Positions 48,223 through 60,146 of a stretch of 64,000 nucleotides of DNA are shown piece after piece. A program made the position numbers and the translations under genes. This stretch comes from Marthasterias glacialis. Its lineage: Eukaryota; Echinodermata; Asteroidea; Forcipulatida; Asteriidae. The notes beneath the pieces were generated by a model. That model worked only from the letters and a program-made list of their open reading frames with translations, made no database searches and was not told the origin of the DNA. The stretch lies in NCBI GenBank assembly GCA_911728455.2, contig OU452239.1:496001-560000 (forward strand), in the 5' to 3' direction. The stretch's first letter is position 1; each line of letters opens with the position of its first letter.

Positions 48223-48560
48223 TCTGTGATCTCGTCCAGTTGAAGTCTCTGTTGAGAATAAAAATAACATAATATCATGAACATTACAAAATATCTGTAC
48301 ATATGGTGCAGTTGAGTGCCATGCCACGTAACCATGTGATAATTATTTAAAGATTTTTATTTGAACATATATCAATGTGTGACAAGCACTGTACAGGAGA
48401 GGTTGCATGACCCTGGGAAAAATTCATTTTGCAGCCATGTTGGGTACAGCCATGTACAAACTCAATGACTGACGCATCGTCTGCTGAATGATTTCCAGCG
48501 TCTGTTTGTGCACGCAGCATTAGAAAACGGTCTCGGGTGGCGTCATGTGAAACCTCTCTA

Positions 48561-48735
48561 TAGACCTTATTGACGTCTTTTGAGTAAGGCGCCCTCGGCT
48601 GAAGTCAAAAGAAGGTTGCTCATTGACCCATCCTGTGCACCGTGCGTACATAGTCTGCATTTTCCTTTATTTCATAATCATCAACGATTTACCTAGATAA
48701 GATGGCGGCATAATGACGTCAATGCATAAAGTCCG
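48561..48735. mobile_element. Foldback MITE with CRE-like TIRs, copy 2 (inverted)
   Basis: Inverted relative to the copies at 32941 and 63596. It starts TAGACCTTATTGACGTC and ends ATGACGTCAATGCATAAAG, with interior AGGTTGCTCATTGACCCATC. It lies upstream of gene E. Confidence 0.75.
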
Positions 48736-49386
48736 TACAAGAAGAAAATCACAGACTACTCAGGTGGGATTCAAACTCACAACCCCTACATTCTAGAGTG
48801 GATTTCATTAGACTACTGAGCATGCCTGGCATTGAAATCTAGAGGCCGATTGGAATCCTGTAGTTAACAATGGACACCGTAAATGATTAGAATTGATGTA
48901 CTCGACATTAATCCTGCAGGACGATGACTAGAGCAAGCTAGTCGAAACATTGACGCCAATAAACTCACTCCGCGGCAGTGAAGTTTTCCAAGAAGTCCTC
49001 TGGATCCACTAAGCGAAAGTAGTCTTAGTCCCGGCCGATTTCCTACCTCCCCACGTAATAAGCAGGACAGTTCTTTTCAGAACTAAGTTGTCCCCCAGAA
49101 TTCTAAAATCTACTCCACGGTAGTAGAATAGGCTGATACAAAGCCTTGTGAGGATCATTTCAAATGGTAGTACAGCTGTGGTGAAACAATGGACCCTCTA
49201 TGCTATGCAGCGGCATAGCTAAGGGGGCGAGGTGGGGCGACAATACATATGACACAGGCATGACAGGCACTGCCAGATAATCAAAATGGTTAAAAAGGCA
49301 ATTGTTTGGTCATGTTGGGTCCAGCACCCAGTATTCAGTAATCCCGCAGTATAAAACTCAGACGAGCAATATAGCATCATACGCAT

Positions 49387-49493
49387 CAGGCCTCGATCTT
49401 AAAAAAAAACAGGGGCAGGCCTTTGCTGGCCAAATCAAAGAAATTGTACAAGGGCATGCTGGCCTCGGTGGCCTTGGTTAAGATCAAGGCCTG
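49387..49493. mobile_element. MITE, CAGGCCT ends, 6-bp TSD ACGCAT (copy 2)
   Basis: A 107-bp shorter copy of the element at 6516-6694, with the same inverted ends, flanked by exact ACGCAT at 49381-49386 and 49494-49499. Confidence 0.82.
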
Positions 49494-50051
49494 ACGCATA
49501 GTTAACTACTGCAACATGTATTTTACGCAGGATACCAGCTGTGTCATGACCCATGCAACTTCTATACAGTGTGGATTGCATGTTGACGTATGGGGACTGG
49601 TATCCTGCGTTGACTGCCAAAACATGCAAGTCCGGACATGAGCAAACACGCAATGCTCGTAGCGTTAATACAACTTTTTACACGCAAGGAAACAGTCGTT
49701 GATGTCACGTGACATTAGCATAGTAGTAAACTGGCGATTGTAACGGCTGCGTTTTTAGTGGCCCTAAAAATCATCGATTTGGAGGACAGAAAATGATTGT
49801 GAGTAGGGTCTACAATTAAATGCATTTTATTTCATTATTGACAGGCCTATCTGGAGAAGCCAGTCAGTAGGCGATTTTCCAGAAATTCTGTTGAGTCTTT
49901 CTCTTACTCTTAGGCATTTTTTTTAACAGAGGCGTTTTAAATCCGCCTGACAGGTCCAGATGCTACGTTTAAAGCTGGGGCGCTAGTATTTTAGTAAGAC
50001 CGATTGTGTCAAAATCTCAAAATAAGGAGTACAGCGCCCCAGTTACTGGGT

Positions 50052-50411
50052 CTATTCAACGACAACGGTCAACATAATCATAATGACATATGCCGGTCGA
50101 CTCAACAAGTTCAAGTCAACATCATTCGTTCCGGAAACATCAAATTGATAGTTAATTAATGTAACACTTCCAATCGTCTCTATCGTGTATGGTGTTTTGG
50201 CAAACTTACAATAACTGACATCAATCCTTCCTCCACGTATCAATGTAGAAGTAGAACTAGAAATAGAATGAAGTTTTCACTTAAATTAAAACAAGGCGTG
50301 ACTTTCACCTCCATCTGTACATGGCACCGGACGTTGTTGTGTTGCCAATAACGGTCTGGCATCTGTACGCCGACCACGACAGTATAGTACAGTAGTATAC
50401 ACCACTACAGT
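50052..50411 (-). CDS. Possible 3' end of an unknown gene (two exons)
   Basis: Tentative. Exon 50309-50411 (cysteine-rich, contains SGVYYCTILSWSAYRCQ) joins in phase 2 to terminal exon 50052-50256 through a 52-nt intron with a good donor (GAG|GTGAAA) and a pyrimidine-rich acceptor (TTCTATTTCTAG). The combined tail has cysteines and Ser/Thr-rich sequence, and ends in a hydrophobic stretch (AYVIMIMLTVVVE, stop) that could be a membrane anchor or GPI signal. I recognise no domain. Earlier exons, if real, must lie to the right and were not found. It could be a chance open frame. Confidence 0.28.
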
Positions 50412-50929
50412 CTAGCGTAAACACCACTGACCATAGAGCGCCGAAGGCGCAATAGGGAAACTCCGGCCGAAAATAATGTGAAATGAGCTTTTTTGAATTC
50501 TTTTGATGCAACACAATAGACCAGTGCAGACAATGACCATTGTTATCGACGATAAAAAAAAAAATGCACTTGCTGAAATGTCGACCTTGCATGTTTTTCA
50601 CGTTCTAAAAATTGATAGAGATTCTGTAACCTATCTTTCGCCTGTCGGCGCTCTTTACTATGGTAAAAGGGCAATGGGGGCGCTAGGCTGCATCCATGGC
50701 TGCGACATGATCGTCTCGTGACCGTGCATTATCTTTGAAGCATAGCAACAGCTGCAGTAGCCTCCAATCGGACACGGCACCCGTCTGGATTTGTATGTTT
50801 CTAAGCATGAGTATAGCGGGCGCTATTTAACATTGCTGTGGAAAAAAAAAATAATAAAAAGAAAAAAAGAAAAAGACTACTGTAGTCACCCAACTCCGAT
50901 CATTTAATCAAGTGCACAACCTTAACCCT

Positions 50930-51184
50930 GGCCATTATTTTTGACAGCAAGAGGGCGCAATGCTAGTTCCATTTTGAAGGTACAAAAATACTTCAAAACA
51001 TTAAAACTACACATTTTCCAAGCGGATATCTTACACTTATTACATTGTAAAACTGTCAATAAAAAAAACCCTCAAGAGTTGTATATTAACTGCTTTATTA
51101 GAAGCAAGTCTAAATGCATCTGGTTTACCACACTATTTCTATGGTTTGACTCCCAAAAGCGCCCTCTTGCAGTCAAAAAAGGCC
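50930..51184. mobile_element. GGCC-ended MITE, copy 3 of 3
   Basis: The best-preserved ends of the three: GGCCATTATTTTTGACAGCA then AGAGGGCGC, and on the right GCGCCCTCTTGCAGTC...GGCC. Confidence 0.8.
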
Positions 51185-52249
51185 TATTGTTTTTGAAAGC
51201 CTTTTGAAATTCAATTAACAAATTAAAAAGAAAATCTTTGTATTGGAGGTTATGGTTTGAATTAATTTAGAGCTTTAGTTGTCTTTCCGAAAACAAAAAT
51301 TAGAGAGCATAAAATTAACAGGCCATCTTGGAAAAGGGACCTTACCACTTAAGTCTTATTATTTTATTTTGTTTCATTTATTTCTATATTTTTTGTTGGG
51401 GGATCGGGAAGAGGTGGGGCAAGGGTTCTGAGGGCGGTGCCTCTGCCCCCTCCCTCTCCCGCTCGTGCGCCTCCCGCTCTGGTTACAAGATTGCATGCCT
51501 ATAGAAGCAATGATCGGCTTCAAATCTCTAAATTATGTCCTACAGCTGTGGCTTTTTACAGCACATGAGTTTGTCACGTCATCAGTGTCATGCCCCCAGT
51601 ATGTCGACCGTTGCGACGGTTGGAAAAAGGGACGATAATAGTACAGAATTTTAAACAATCATTTGCAACATGAACAACAGGGTGGCGGGGAGAGGTGAAA
51701 TAATATTTTGAGGGAACAAAGTTCTATGTCGAGGGAACGAATGTTCAGGGGACGAAATATGTTTTCGAAAGAAAGAAATACTATTAATTTTTTTTTTCGA
51801 GTGAAAGAAAATAGTTTTCAATTGGTTGTACGTGTTAAATAATGTCTGTACCCTGCCCATAAATTGTATAATTGTACACATTTTAAAGATCACTTATCAT
51901 TTTGTAAAGTAGAAGTAAATGCATTTTAACATTCTTTTGCTACAGTACAATATTTTTTATTTGCTCAAATTTAAATTTACAGTGCTCTTGCCGCGGTGCA
52001 AATTTTTGTTTCCCAAACTCCATTTATCATAGTAGGTTTTTGGCATGCGTTAGGTACGTTTGCCTTTCACATTTAAATTGACAGGAAATGCAGGCCCATT
52101 AAAGTTATGAAAAAGCTTTCCTGTGGAGCTGGGTGTGTGCGTTGACAGTCTACTTTTTAATAAGCCGAAGGTTAACGGTTCGAATCCCAGTCCGTCTATT
52201 TTTTTCTCTTCAATTTGATTGTAAATGTTTTTTATCCTTTGGTTTACGA

Positions 52250-52487
52250 TAATGTGGCTTGAAAGGGACATCGCAAATAATTATATATTGACGCCAATAA
52301 TAATTGGCAGCAATATTCACGATTTGGACCCCAAATCGTAAATATTGGCGTCAATATTGGCGTTCGAATTTGCAACATTGGGTCAAGTCGTGAATATTGG
52401 CGTAAATATTTGCGACTTGGAGTCCAAATCGTGAATATTGACGCCAATATTGGCGTCAATGTGCGATGTCCCTCTAAAGCCACCATA
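52250..52487. mobile_element. MITE with internal ATATTGGCGTCA repeats, TSD TTACGA
   Basis: 238 bp. Inverted ends share GTGGCTT and GGGACATCGCA. Direct TTACGA flanks lie at 52244-52249 and 52488-52493. The interior is made of short units AATATTGGCGTCAATATTGG and CCAAATCGTGAATATT in both orientations, which makes the whole element strongly self-complementary. Confidence 0.75.
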
Positions 52488-53592
52488 TTACGAGGACTTT
52501 TTCCAAGGGGAAAATGGTTCGAGAACCCCCTTTTGAGATGTCGTTTTGGAAAACAATAATTTGCTGCAGGGGGTATTAACAGAAAGAATAAGACTAACTG
52601 ATTAATTAAACAGTACTATTGTAAAATGTTCTTATTTTGTGATGTTTTTGTACCTAGTGCAAATAAGATCATCCTTTTTAAAAAGGACGAACTGATAAAT
52701 AAATATCAAATGATAATAATAAATATTTTGTTTTGACATTTTGTAAAGTATAAACTAAGTGAAAAACCTTGTGCTGCTATAATGCGCAAAAGTCAACAAA
52801 GTAACAAAGACACAACCCTGTGGTAAGCCCCGCCTCTCACGCCCCAATCCCCAACCCGAATAATGATTTTGGATTGGTCAAAAAGCTATCTTAGATGTCA
52901 GGCCATACATCAAGGAAGGGAATGACACCGATCATATATTCCGAGGCCAAGCCATCATAAGGGAGCGTCGAGTCATAACATGCGGTGGCCTTGAGTAAAC
53001 ACTACAAAGCCATTGCTTAGCATTGGGGTTGAACTACGCCTCCCGTGAGGCATGTCTCTGTCTGCTAATGGAATTTCCAAGTCAGTGCCTGGATCGATTT
53101 TATCAAAAACGGAGAATGCTTGTTGAAAGGCCAGTGGAGGTTGAAACATTTAAAATCAAAACAATTAATTAAAAAAAGCAATTACAACGGACTGCAGCGT
53201 GCACTCGTGCAAATACGGCCGCACGTCACAGGTTAAGGTTCAATTGAGTGGAATGGAATGAAAAATATAGTCACAAAAGTTGAAAAAAAATAGGGAAATA
53301 TCCACATAATTATTTTTTCTTAAAATACGTTCTTAGAAAATAGTGTTTGTGACCATTTGGTGAATATCACTAGCAATATAGCAGACTAAAATGTTTGTCA
53401 AGGAAACTAGTGTAAGTTGATTGCCAGTAAGTTTTTGTGAATATGAAAACCTTATTATTATAATAAATAAAATATTACTGAGTTTCAAGAACATAACTAA
53501 CGTTAGTCTGCACAATGGGACGTGCTGAGATTCTGTGTCCGTCATGTTTTGCGTAAAGGCCGCATTGAATTATGGGATTACGTAGACCTACC

Positions 53593-53638
53593 GGTATATG
53601 CTAATTCTAATTAGCATATACCTGGCAGAAATCTGCCA
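53593..53638. promoter_or_regulatory. Perfect 14-bp-arm palindrome with POU/homeodomain-like half sites
   Basis: 53593-53622 reads GGTATATGCTAATT, CT, then the exact inverse AATTAGCATATACC. Each arm contains ATGCTAAT, a variant of the POU octamer, and TAATT. Directly after it, 53624-53637 is a second small perfect hairpin, GGCAGA-AA-TCTGCC. It lies about 600 bp downstream of the F5/8 gene on that gene's strand. Function unknown; a cruciform or transposon relic is the alternative. Confidence 0.35.
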
Positions 53639-54213
53639 AGTTTATGTTAATTTTCATTACCCGCTACCGGTTCCTCTAATACAGTCGGATCGAAAACGAT
53701 GTAGGGACCGGGAACCAGTCTAGAATTGTTTATTATAAAAGTAAACTGTCCCAGGAGAAAACTATTATTTCGCTTAATGTTTATGCATAATGTGCGTCAC
53801 TGTAGTCTTTCCCTTATGGAGACCGTAAAAACAACAATCCAAGAGAGCTATATTCCACAAGTAACTTAGGTGCAAGGCTTATGTGAGAAAGTTAATTACA
53901 ATGAACAAAATTGTGAAATAAAACATAGAAATCAATACTGACAGCAATTAGTAAGCCAAAAATTTGTGTAAGGCACGCGTTTGCCATTATTTTACATCTA
54001 CATTTAAAGACGCCCACTCGTCAAAAGGCGACAAACAAAGTCGTGCCACGAGCGACGAAAGATCACCTTTGACCGGCGCACGCTTTGTACGTAAACTATG
54101 CACGGGTACATGATCGTTTTGTGACACAGAAATAGTCGTCGGGTAATGGTGACGAGCAGGCATCTTTAAAATGTGTTAATGCCAGTTCCTTGAACTGCTT
54201 CTTCATTGCACCT

Positions 54214-57200
54214 TTAGATCTTTCTGCAACCAATGATCTCGACGCGGATGCTGCAATGTTCATTCCAGGACTTAGGCAGAATGCGCAGAAATCTTGTGTG
54301 CAAGACGACTCCAAGCATCACAGTCACCGGAGTGGTTTTATCGGTGTTACCAACGAACTTTGTTGAAAAAAACAAAAATACGAAATCAAAATAAAAACAA
54401 AACAAAAAACAAACAAACAAACAAACAAAATAGCAACAAAGCACGACTTGTTGGTACGGCTTTTGTTGTTAAAAACCTAGCATTAGAATGGCAGTTATCT
54501 GGAAAAAATCACAGACTTTTTAATCAGTCTGAGAGTTTCACACCAGTACCAATTGGGACTTTTGACCCCTGGTACTGACGTCAGATGTAGCTACCGGTGA
54601 GTTCTATCCGCTATTGATCCGATTGTTCGAGGGAGTGCCAGGCTGTATTTCAATCCCAAAGTGGCGCCTCAGAATTTTTGCGTTTGATGACGTCATGTGA
54701 ATTGGGGCTATGACAGGTGAAAAACCTCACTATTGTAACTCTTAAACCGCATAATGAAGCGGATGACGAACTAAAGAGCCAAATACAATTTAAACATAAC
54801 TAATAGCTTTTTCAGAGGTACTATATTAAGGATGTCAGAGTTAGCTTTGCGATCGAGAAGAGAACTTGGCATACTTTCATAGAGCTGTTTAGCAGAAAAC
54901 TTTGCAGGACAGTCTTATTTGTTAACAATTAGGGAACCAATCACAGAAATGTAAATGGAACTAGCCGGCTGAGACTTAAAACCCAATCTGCCATCTAATA
55001 ATTTTCAGTGCTTAGAAAATTGTTTATTTTTTAACAGCTTCATAAGATTGGGGCCAGAAATAGCAGCCAACATCTTACCAGAGCTGTAGCGCCTTTTCCA
55101 TCGGTTACGTAACTGTAATTGTACTGAACATCATCACTGTACATAACATGATACGTCTTCACCCACTCATTATTTCCGCTTTTGCTGTCTCGCCCTTGGG
55201 TAGTGAGACCTGTGACGTATACCTTGGATTCAAAATCAACATGAATCCAGGGATTTTCGTCGTCGGCATTTGCAGCCCATGCCTGTCGATCTGCAACATT
55301 AGTGAACAAAATGTCAATAGTTATAACGTCAATAAAGCACAGAATTGGAAATTCACGGTAAAAACGATTAGGTTCAGTTTGTATTTAAAGTTTGTGATAA
55401 TAACTGAGTTCGTAACAGTGTCAATCCACAGGAAAACCATCGCCTTTTGAAATATTGATGAATAACAGATGGACTTATTGGCGCAGTAATTTTTACTTTT
55501 CTTATTATGCCCAGAACCAGAACCAGTACCGGTGGTAAGGCATTTCAAGCCGTTTGACCACACCTTTGGAACTGTCTGCCCATCATCATAAGGGATTCTA
55601 AAACTTTGGACAGTTTCAAAGGCCTTCTCAAAACACACCTGTTTGACTAATTCTATTATTGCTTTGTATTTTGTTTTCATAATAATATTCGGTTTTGAGT
55701 GTCATTGTTCATAATTGTGTAATTTGTTATTTATATTTTTGATTTGTGCAGCGCTGTGATCCTTTATTATATTGTATTGTATTTTAATGTATAATTTGAC
55801 TTTGGATGTCGTCGTTTTATATTATCACTTTAGTATAAACAGGCGTTTCGTGTTCAGTTAACTTCTTTGCTTTCCATTTTAGTCTTTTCATTGACATCAT
55901 AGACTTTGACCACTTAATAGGTCGACATAGGGAGGCTAAATTATCTGCTACACGGATAAATGGCACAGCAGTTCAGAAATTCTGTTATAACAGAAAGAAA
56001 AATCAGCCTTTTAAGTTGTATGTTACCTCTAGATTACATACATTTGTTTCAATGTTTGAAATGTATAGAGTGATTGTTTCGATGGGAGACTTGGAGACGC
56101 TAGCTTGCTAAATTTTTAAAAGAAAAAAAAAAGATTCTAGATGCCTTTATTTGTGCAATCTGAGGTGATTCCAGGCCTTTTCCCTTTCGATTTTGAGCAA
56201 AATTTGTGGAGTAAAATGAAAATTCATTTAATTTGGGTTCACATTGTGGTCTCATAAAGTTCCTTATGTACTCACATTTCCATCTCCAAGGGGAGCTATC
56301 TGAACATTCTGCAGGACATGATTGGTTGTTTGGGGCACAAAAATCTTCTAATAAAGACCACTTCATTAATTTTTCAGGGATTTTGGGCTCAAGCAAAATT
56401 CATAGATGCAGCTGGTTAAAAAACAACAACAAAAAACAAACATCGTGCGCCGTTGCATTAGGCCGTCGCTTATTCGGATACAACCTAAGTCTTACCAGGA
56501 TTATTCAGCCTTGCTTGGTAGGGCTGATACTTAATGTCATCGTTGTACACCGATGATGCTTCTATGTTTGCATCTTGAATAGTACCACTCTCCATGCCCA
56601 AGGGTTCCCCAACGAGGCAAACGTCGACTTCTCCTGCGGAGGGTGAGTATTAAAGAACATTAAAATTAATGTGGAACTTCACAGTTTGAGGGCAGTCCAA
56701 AATTGGTTTCGAAGTTTGATAGGCAATCTATTAAATCTGTGAACGGTTGATTTCATCCGAACATTATATTAGTGTTGGTTGGTTTTCTTTCTTTGTCTGA
56801 TAGAACGTCTTTAGTCAAGTTCTATAACTCTGCCTAAGTGGTAACCTGACCACTTTAAAGATGTATTGCCAAATTTTAGGCCGAGTTGACGTTTAGAAAT
56901 AACTTTTAATGTTAAATTGCTATTTTTAAGGAGTAGGAAACATTATTTAGCTTTCATGTGATGCCTTGAACGAAAAGAATTCAAGGCTGAGTGACATAAA
57001 ATTGAAAACTAAAATATGTAAAATACTTGGCCAGCCTTTTTATCTTGAGAGTTAAGACGTACACAATTTTTTTAAAATACCTTGTACGAAAAAATGCGGC
57101 AAGGGTTTAGTGACAACGAATTATAAAAATCACATTAATAATATGATGCCAGGGCCAGGCTTATAATCTTGGGAGTTATGACGTACATTAAGTAGGCTTG

Positions 57201-58849
57201 TATGCGTGCTTATTATTGGCGTTTTATAAGGGTGCTTATTGTAAGCCCTGGCTTCTTTTATACTGTTCAAATTACAAATAAGTCCTTGCATTTCATTTTA
57301 AAGGAGTCTACACAAAACCAATGATAAATGACTCCAAACACTCATGCTCGGATGAAATCATCAGATAAATAATCATGCTCGGATGAAATCATCAGGTAAG
57401 GCAATGTTAATATTACTTCTTGAAATGATTAATTTTACTCAAAGCCACTGCATATAGCAACTAATAGTTCTATTACACCTTGTGTATTTTAAGCACGGTG
57501 AACATCTCATTCAGTAAATTACGAACTGATTAAATATTCAGTTTGCTTCAATAATTGCTTTGTTTGTATTGCTGCTTTCAATTTTTTTCATTTACATGTC
57601 AGTTTATCTTGCTCTTATTGTTATTTTCAGGACCACGTGGCAGAAGCTAGGCCTGACACTGAAGATGATGAAAATAACAAAATAATGATACAAAACTTCA
57701 TTTTAAAACTGGGCTTTAATTGTTTTCTAATGTATCCTTCATTTTAAGAAGAATTTATTTAAAAATAAGATATGATTAGAACATGTCGTCACTATTATGT
57801 TTAAGTCGAATGATAGACCTTAACCATTCACAGATAAAATATATAATTTTGTAATTTACCACAAAAAGTCGAAAGATTTGTTTAGATCGTGTTTTGTGTT
57901 CAAAAATGGCAAAAAAAAAAAAAAAAAAAAAAAAAAAACCCAACAACTATAAATTAACAAATTTTCAGCATAAGTACCTATACTTACCAGGACATTTGAG
58001 CATGTTCTTAATGTCCTCCATTGAGTCGCAATAAGTGCTGAAGTAAGCAACTTTAAAGGGCCGTACTGGTGAAAAGGTATTCAGCCCACCGAGACGAATC
58101 TCGGTGCATCTGCAGGGGTCCTGCATAGGAATCACCCAACGGTACGCTTGGCGGCCAGTGGGGTCAGGTTCACTACCCATAAAGCACACCATCCCTTTAA
58201 AGAGAGAAGAGTGGATTGAGAAAGCCCGTTAGTGCCATTCAAAGTTTATTATTGCACTTATAAAACCAAACTGTGTTGGAGAACTGATTTTGAAAGTGCA
58301 ATTTAAAATTTGTGAAATATGTATTTCCAACAATATATCGTAATTACTATCGACGCTCCTTGTTTGGCCCAAAGGGAGAAATTTTTTGCATGTCCTTGCA
58401 ATATGTCATTATTTCTTCAAAATTGTTCTACTAAGTGTCGTACCGTATCTTAAACGAAGCTACCGCTGAATTTGTTTATATTTTGCTTTATTTGTTTTAT
58501 TGTTAGTTATTGTCGAGTTAATGTATTCCCTTGTTAACACATTCCAACAAGGACAAAGAACAAAGGGACAATAACATTAACCCTAATGTGTAGAGGGGGT
58601 AGAATGGGAATTGTTCAGTCTAACTCACCACCGATTGTGTGATTATGAATGAGAATTGCACACAAAACAACCAATCAGAATCAAAATATACCATGTTTTT
58701 GTAGCGATTGGTTTTATACACGGTGAACACTATTTTTTTATTGACAAAACAAGAATAGAATACGTTTTACCTTGAGTGCATTGTATGAGCAGAAAAATAA
58801 GAAATGTGTTGACAGGTTGAAGAACTGCTGGTTGAAAAACTGCTGGCAT
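54214..58849 (-). CDS. Secreted F5/8 type C (discoidin) domain protein
   Basis: Five exons: 58771-58849, 57988-58194, 56496-56633, 55079-55290 and 54214-54357, all phases matching, giving 259 residues. Exon 1 encodes a signal peptide (MPAVFQPAVLQPVNTFLIFL...CTQG). Exon 2 gives a roughly 70-residue cysteine-containing region (WVIPMQDPCRCTEIRLGG) that I do not recognise. Exons 3-5 form one F5/8 type C domain: CLVGEPLGMESGTIQDANIE, DRQAWAANADDENPWIHVDF, VYVTGLTTQGRDSKSGNNEW, VGNTDKTTPVTV and the final RFLRILPKSWN...IRVEIIGC, with the usual first and last domain cysteines. Such domains bind glycans or phospholipid head groups and act in adhesion, coagulation or recognition; the ligand here is unknown. 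The protein ends four residues after the domain, so discoidin is the C-terminal module. Confidence 0.9.
55800..56460. repeat. Dispersed repeat in F5/8 gene intron (shared with about 25.8-26.0 kb)
   Basis: About 56255-56420 matches about 25830-25990: TCTGCAGGACATGATTGGTT, CTTGGGGCACA, AAGACCACTTCAT and GATGCA(A/G)CTGGT. Both copies are followed by an A-rich CAAA-type tail. A tailed non-LTR retroelement fragment or SINE would fit. Confidence 0.5.
57907..57940. repeat. Poly(A) tract
   Basis: About 30 A on the plus strand, in intron 2 of the F5/8 gene, shortly after the exon 2 donor. Confidence 0.9.
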
Positions 58850-58859
58850 GCTGGTAGTT

Positions 58860-60105
58860 TTGCTATTGCCACTGTTCTGTACCCCCACCTGTATCTACTT
58901 CACCATTGCTTGCGCATCGAACTTGCGGCAGCTTTTTGTTACCGTTGTAGCAATAAGCAATACAAGGCCAAGTGAAAAAAACGAAACGTTTATGGTGCAT
59001 ATAAAGAAGAAATTTAGGCTAGAAAGTTTTTTTTTTTTAAACAGCGGTATCCTTTACCCTGGAGGAGGATGCACTTCAAGCGCCACCTCTCTGTAAACCT
59101 CTAATTCAAATAGTAAAACAACACACAGGGCATCTGCGTAAAAATATACTCGTGGTGCGAATAATATACATGATAGCAGTGGCGTAGCGAGAACATTTTT
59201 TCATGTGGCTTGCATCACTAAATCGAGAGAAAAAAAAATGGAAAAAAAAAAGAAGAAAAAAAAGGGCAGCTAGCACGTCTGTGTGTAGCCTAGTGCCGGC
59301 AAAATGAGTTGATGAAAGGGTGATTATTCTACCCTTAATGAACTGGAGAATACTGATGACATGCCCTAGTCGTCAGGTGTTGACTCACCCAAGATTGTAA
59401 ATTGAGTATAATTATAATACTACTATTATAATACTACATCCTCATCTGGGCGTTCTAAAAATCTGGGATTTCGAGAGCAAGGCGGACTGTATGGAGCGAA
59501 GCGAGCTGAAGGCCGCATTGATTTCTTGACATCCGGGTGCCCTCCCCTGCTCCTCTGCCCTCTAGTCATAATATATAGTAATTCGGTTATGATCAAACCT
59601 ATCAATTTTGTAAAAAAGAGTACTATCCATTATTCTATATCGCCCTAGATGAGGATATAAGATAATGGATAGACGCTCTATATGCCTTATAGGTTGGGTA
59701 ATCTAGGGCACCCTCAACATTCTTCAGCTCATTGTGGCTGGCGCGGCAAGTAGTCGCCAAATCCCCCTTTTCATACTTCTCATTGTGTGGCGCCTATTAT
59801 TTCAAAGCATGTAGGTAAATCGTGCGCAGTGATACTACCACACAAAGAGCTGGAAGTGTTGGATTCAGTATTTATGTTGCAACGTAATATTATTATGAAA
59901 TTGAATAAAGCACGCACAGAGACCGACTCATTCACATGCAAATTATTAAGAGCAACCATCTATTAGTTTATAATACTAACGTACATCAACTATTTGACAC
60001 TTTCGAACTAACAAATTTAACCCTTGCTTTATCTTCAATAAATTCTTAAACATATGTACCGGTTATAATTATCGATGCTTCTAGTAGGCCAAAAAAGGGA
60101 AAATG

Positions 60106-60146
<41 letters not shown>

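Larger units (their letters stand above)
48240..54210. other. Intergenic region, mostly repeats
   Basis: Contains MITEs at 48561, 49387, 50930 and 52250, a repeat with GATGACTAGAGCAAGCTAGT near 48910-48940, B-box-like sequence near 48767, and a POU-like palindrome at 53593. The only candidate exons are at 50052-50411. Confidence 0.5.
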
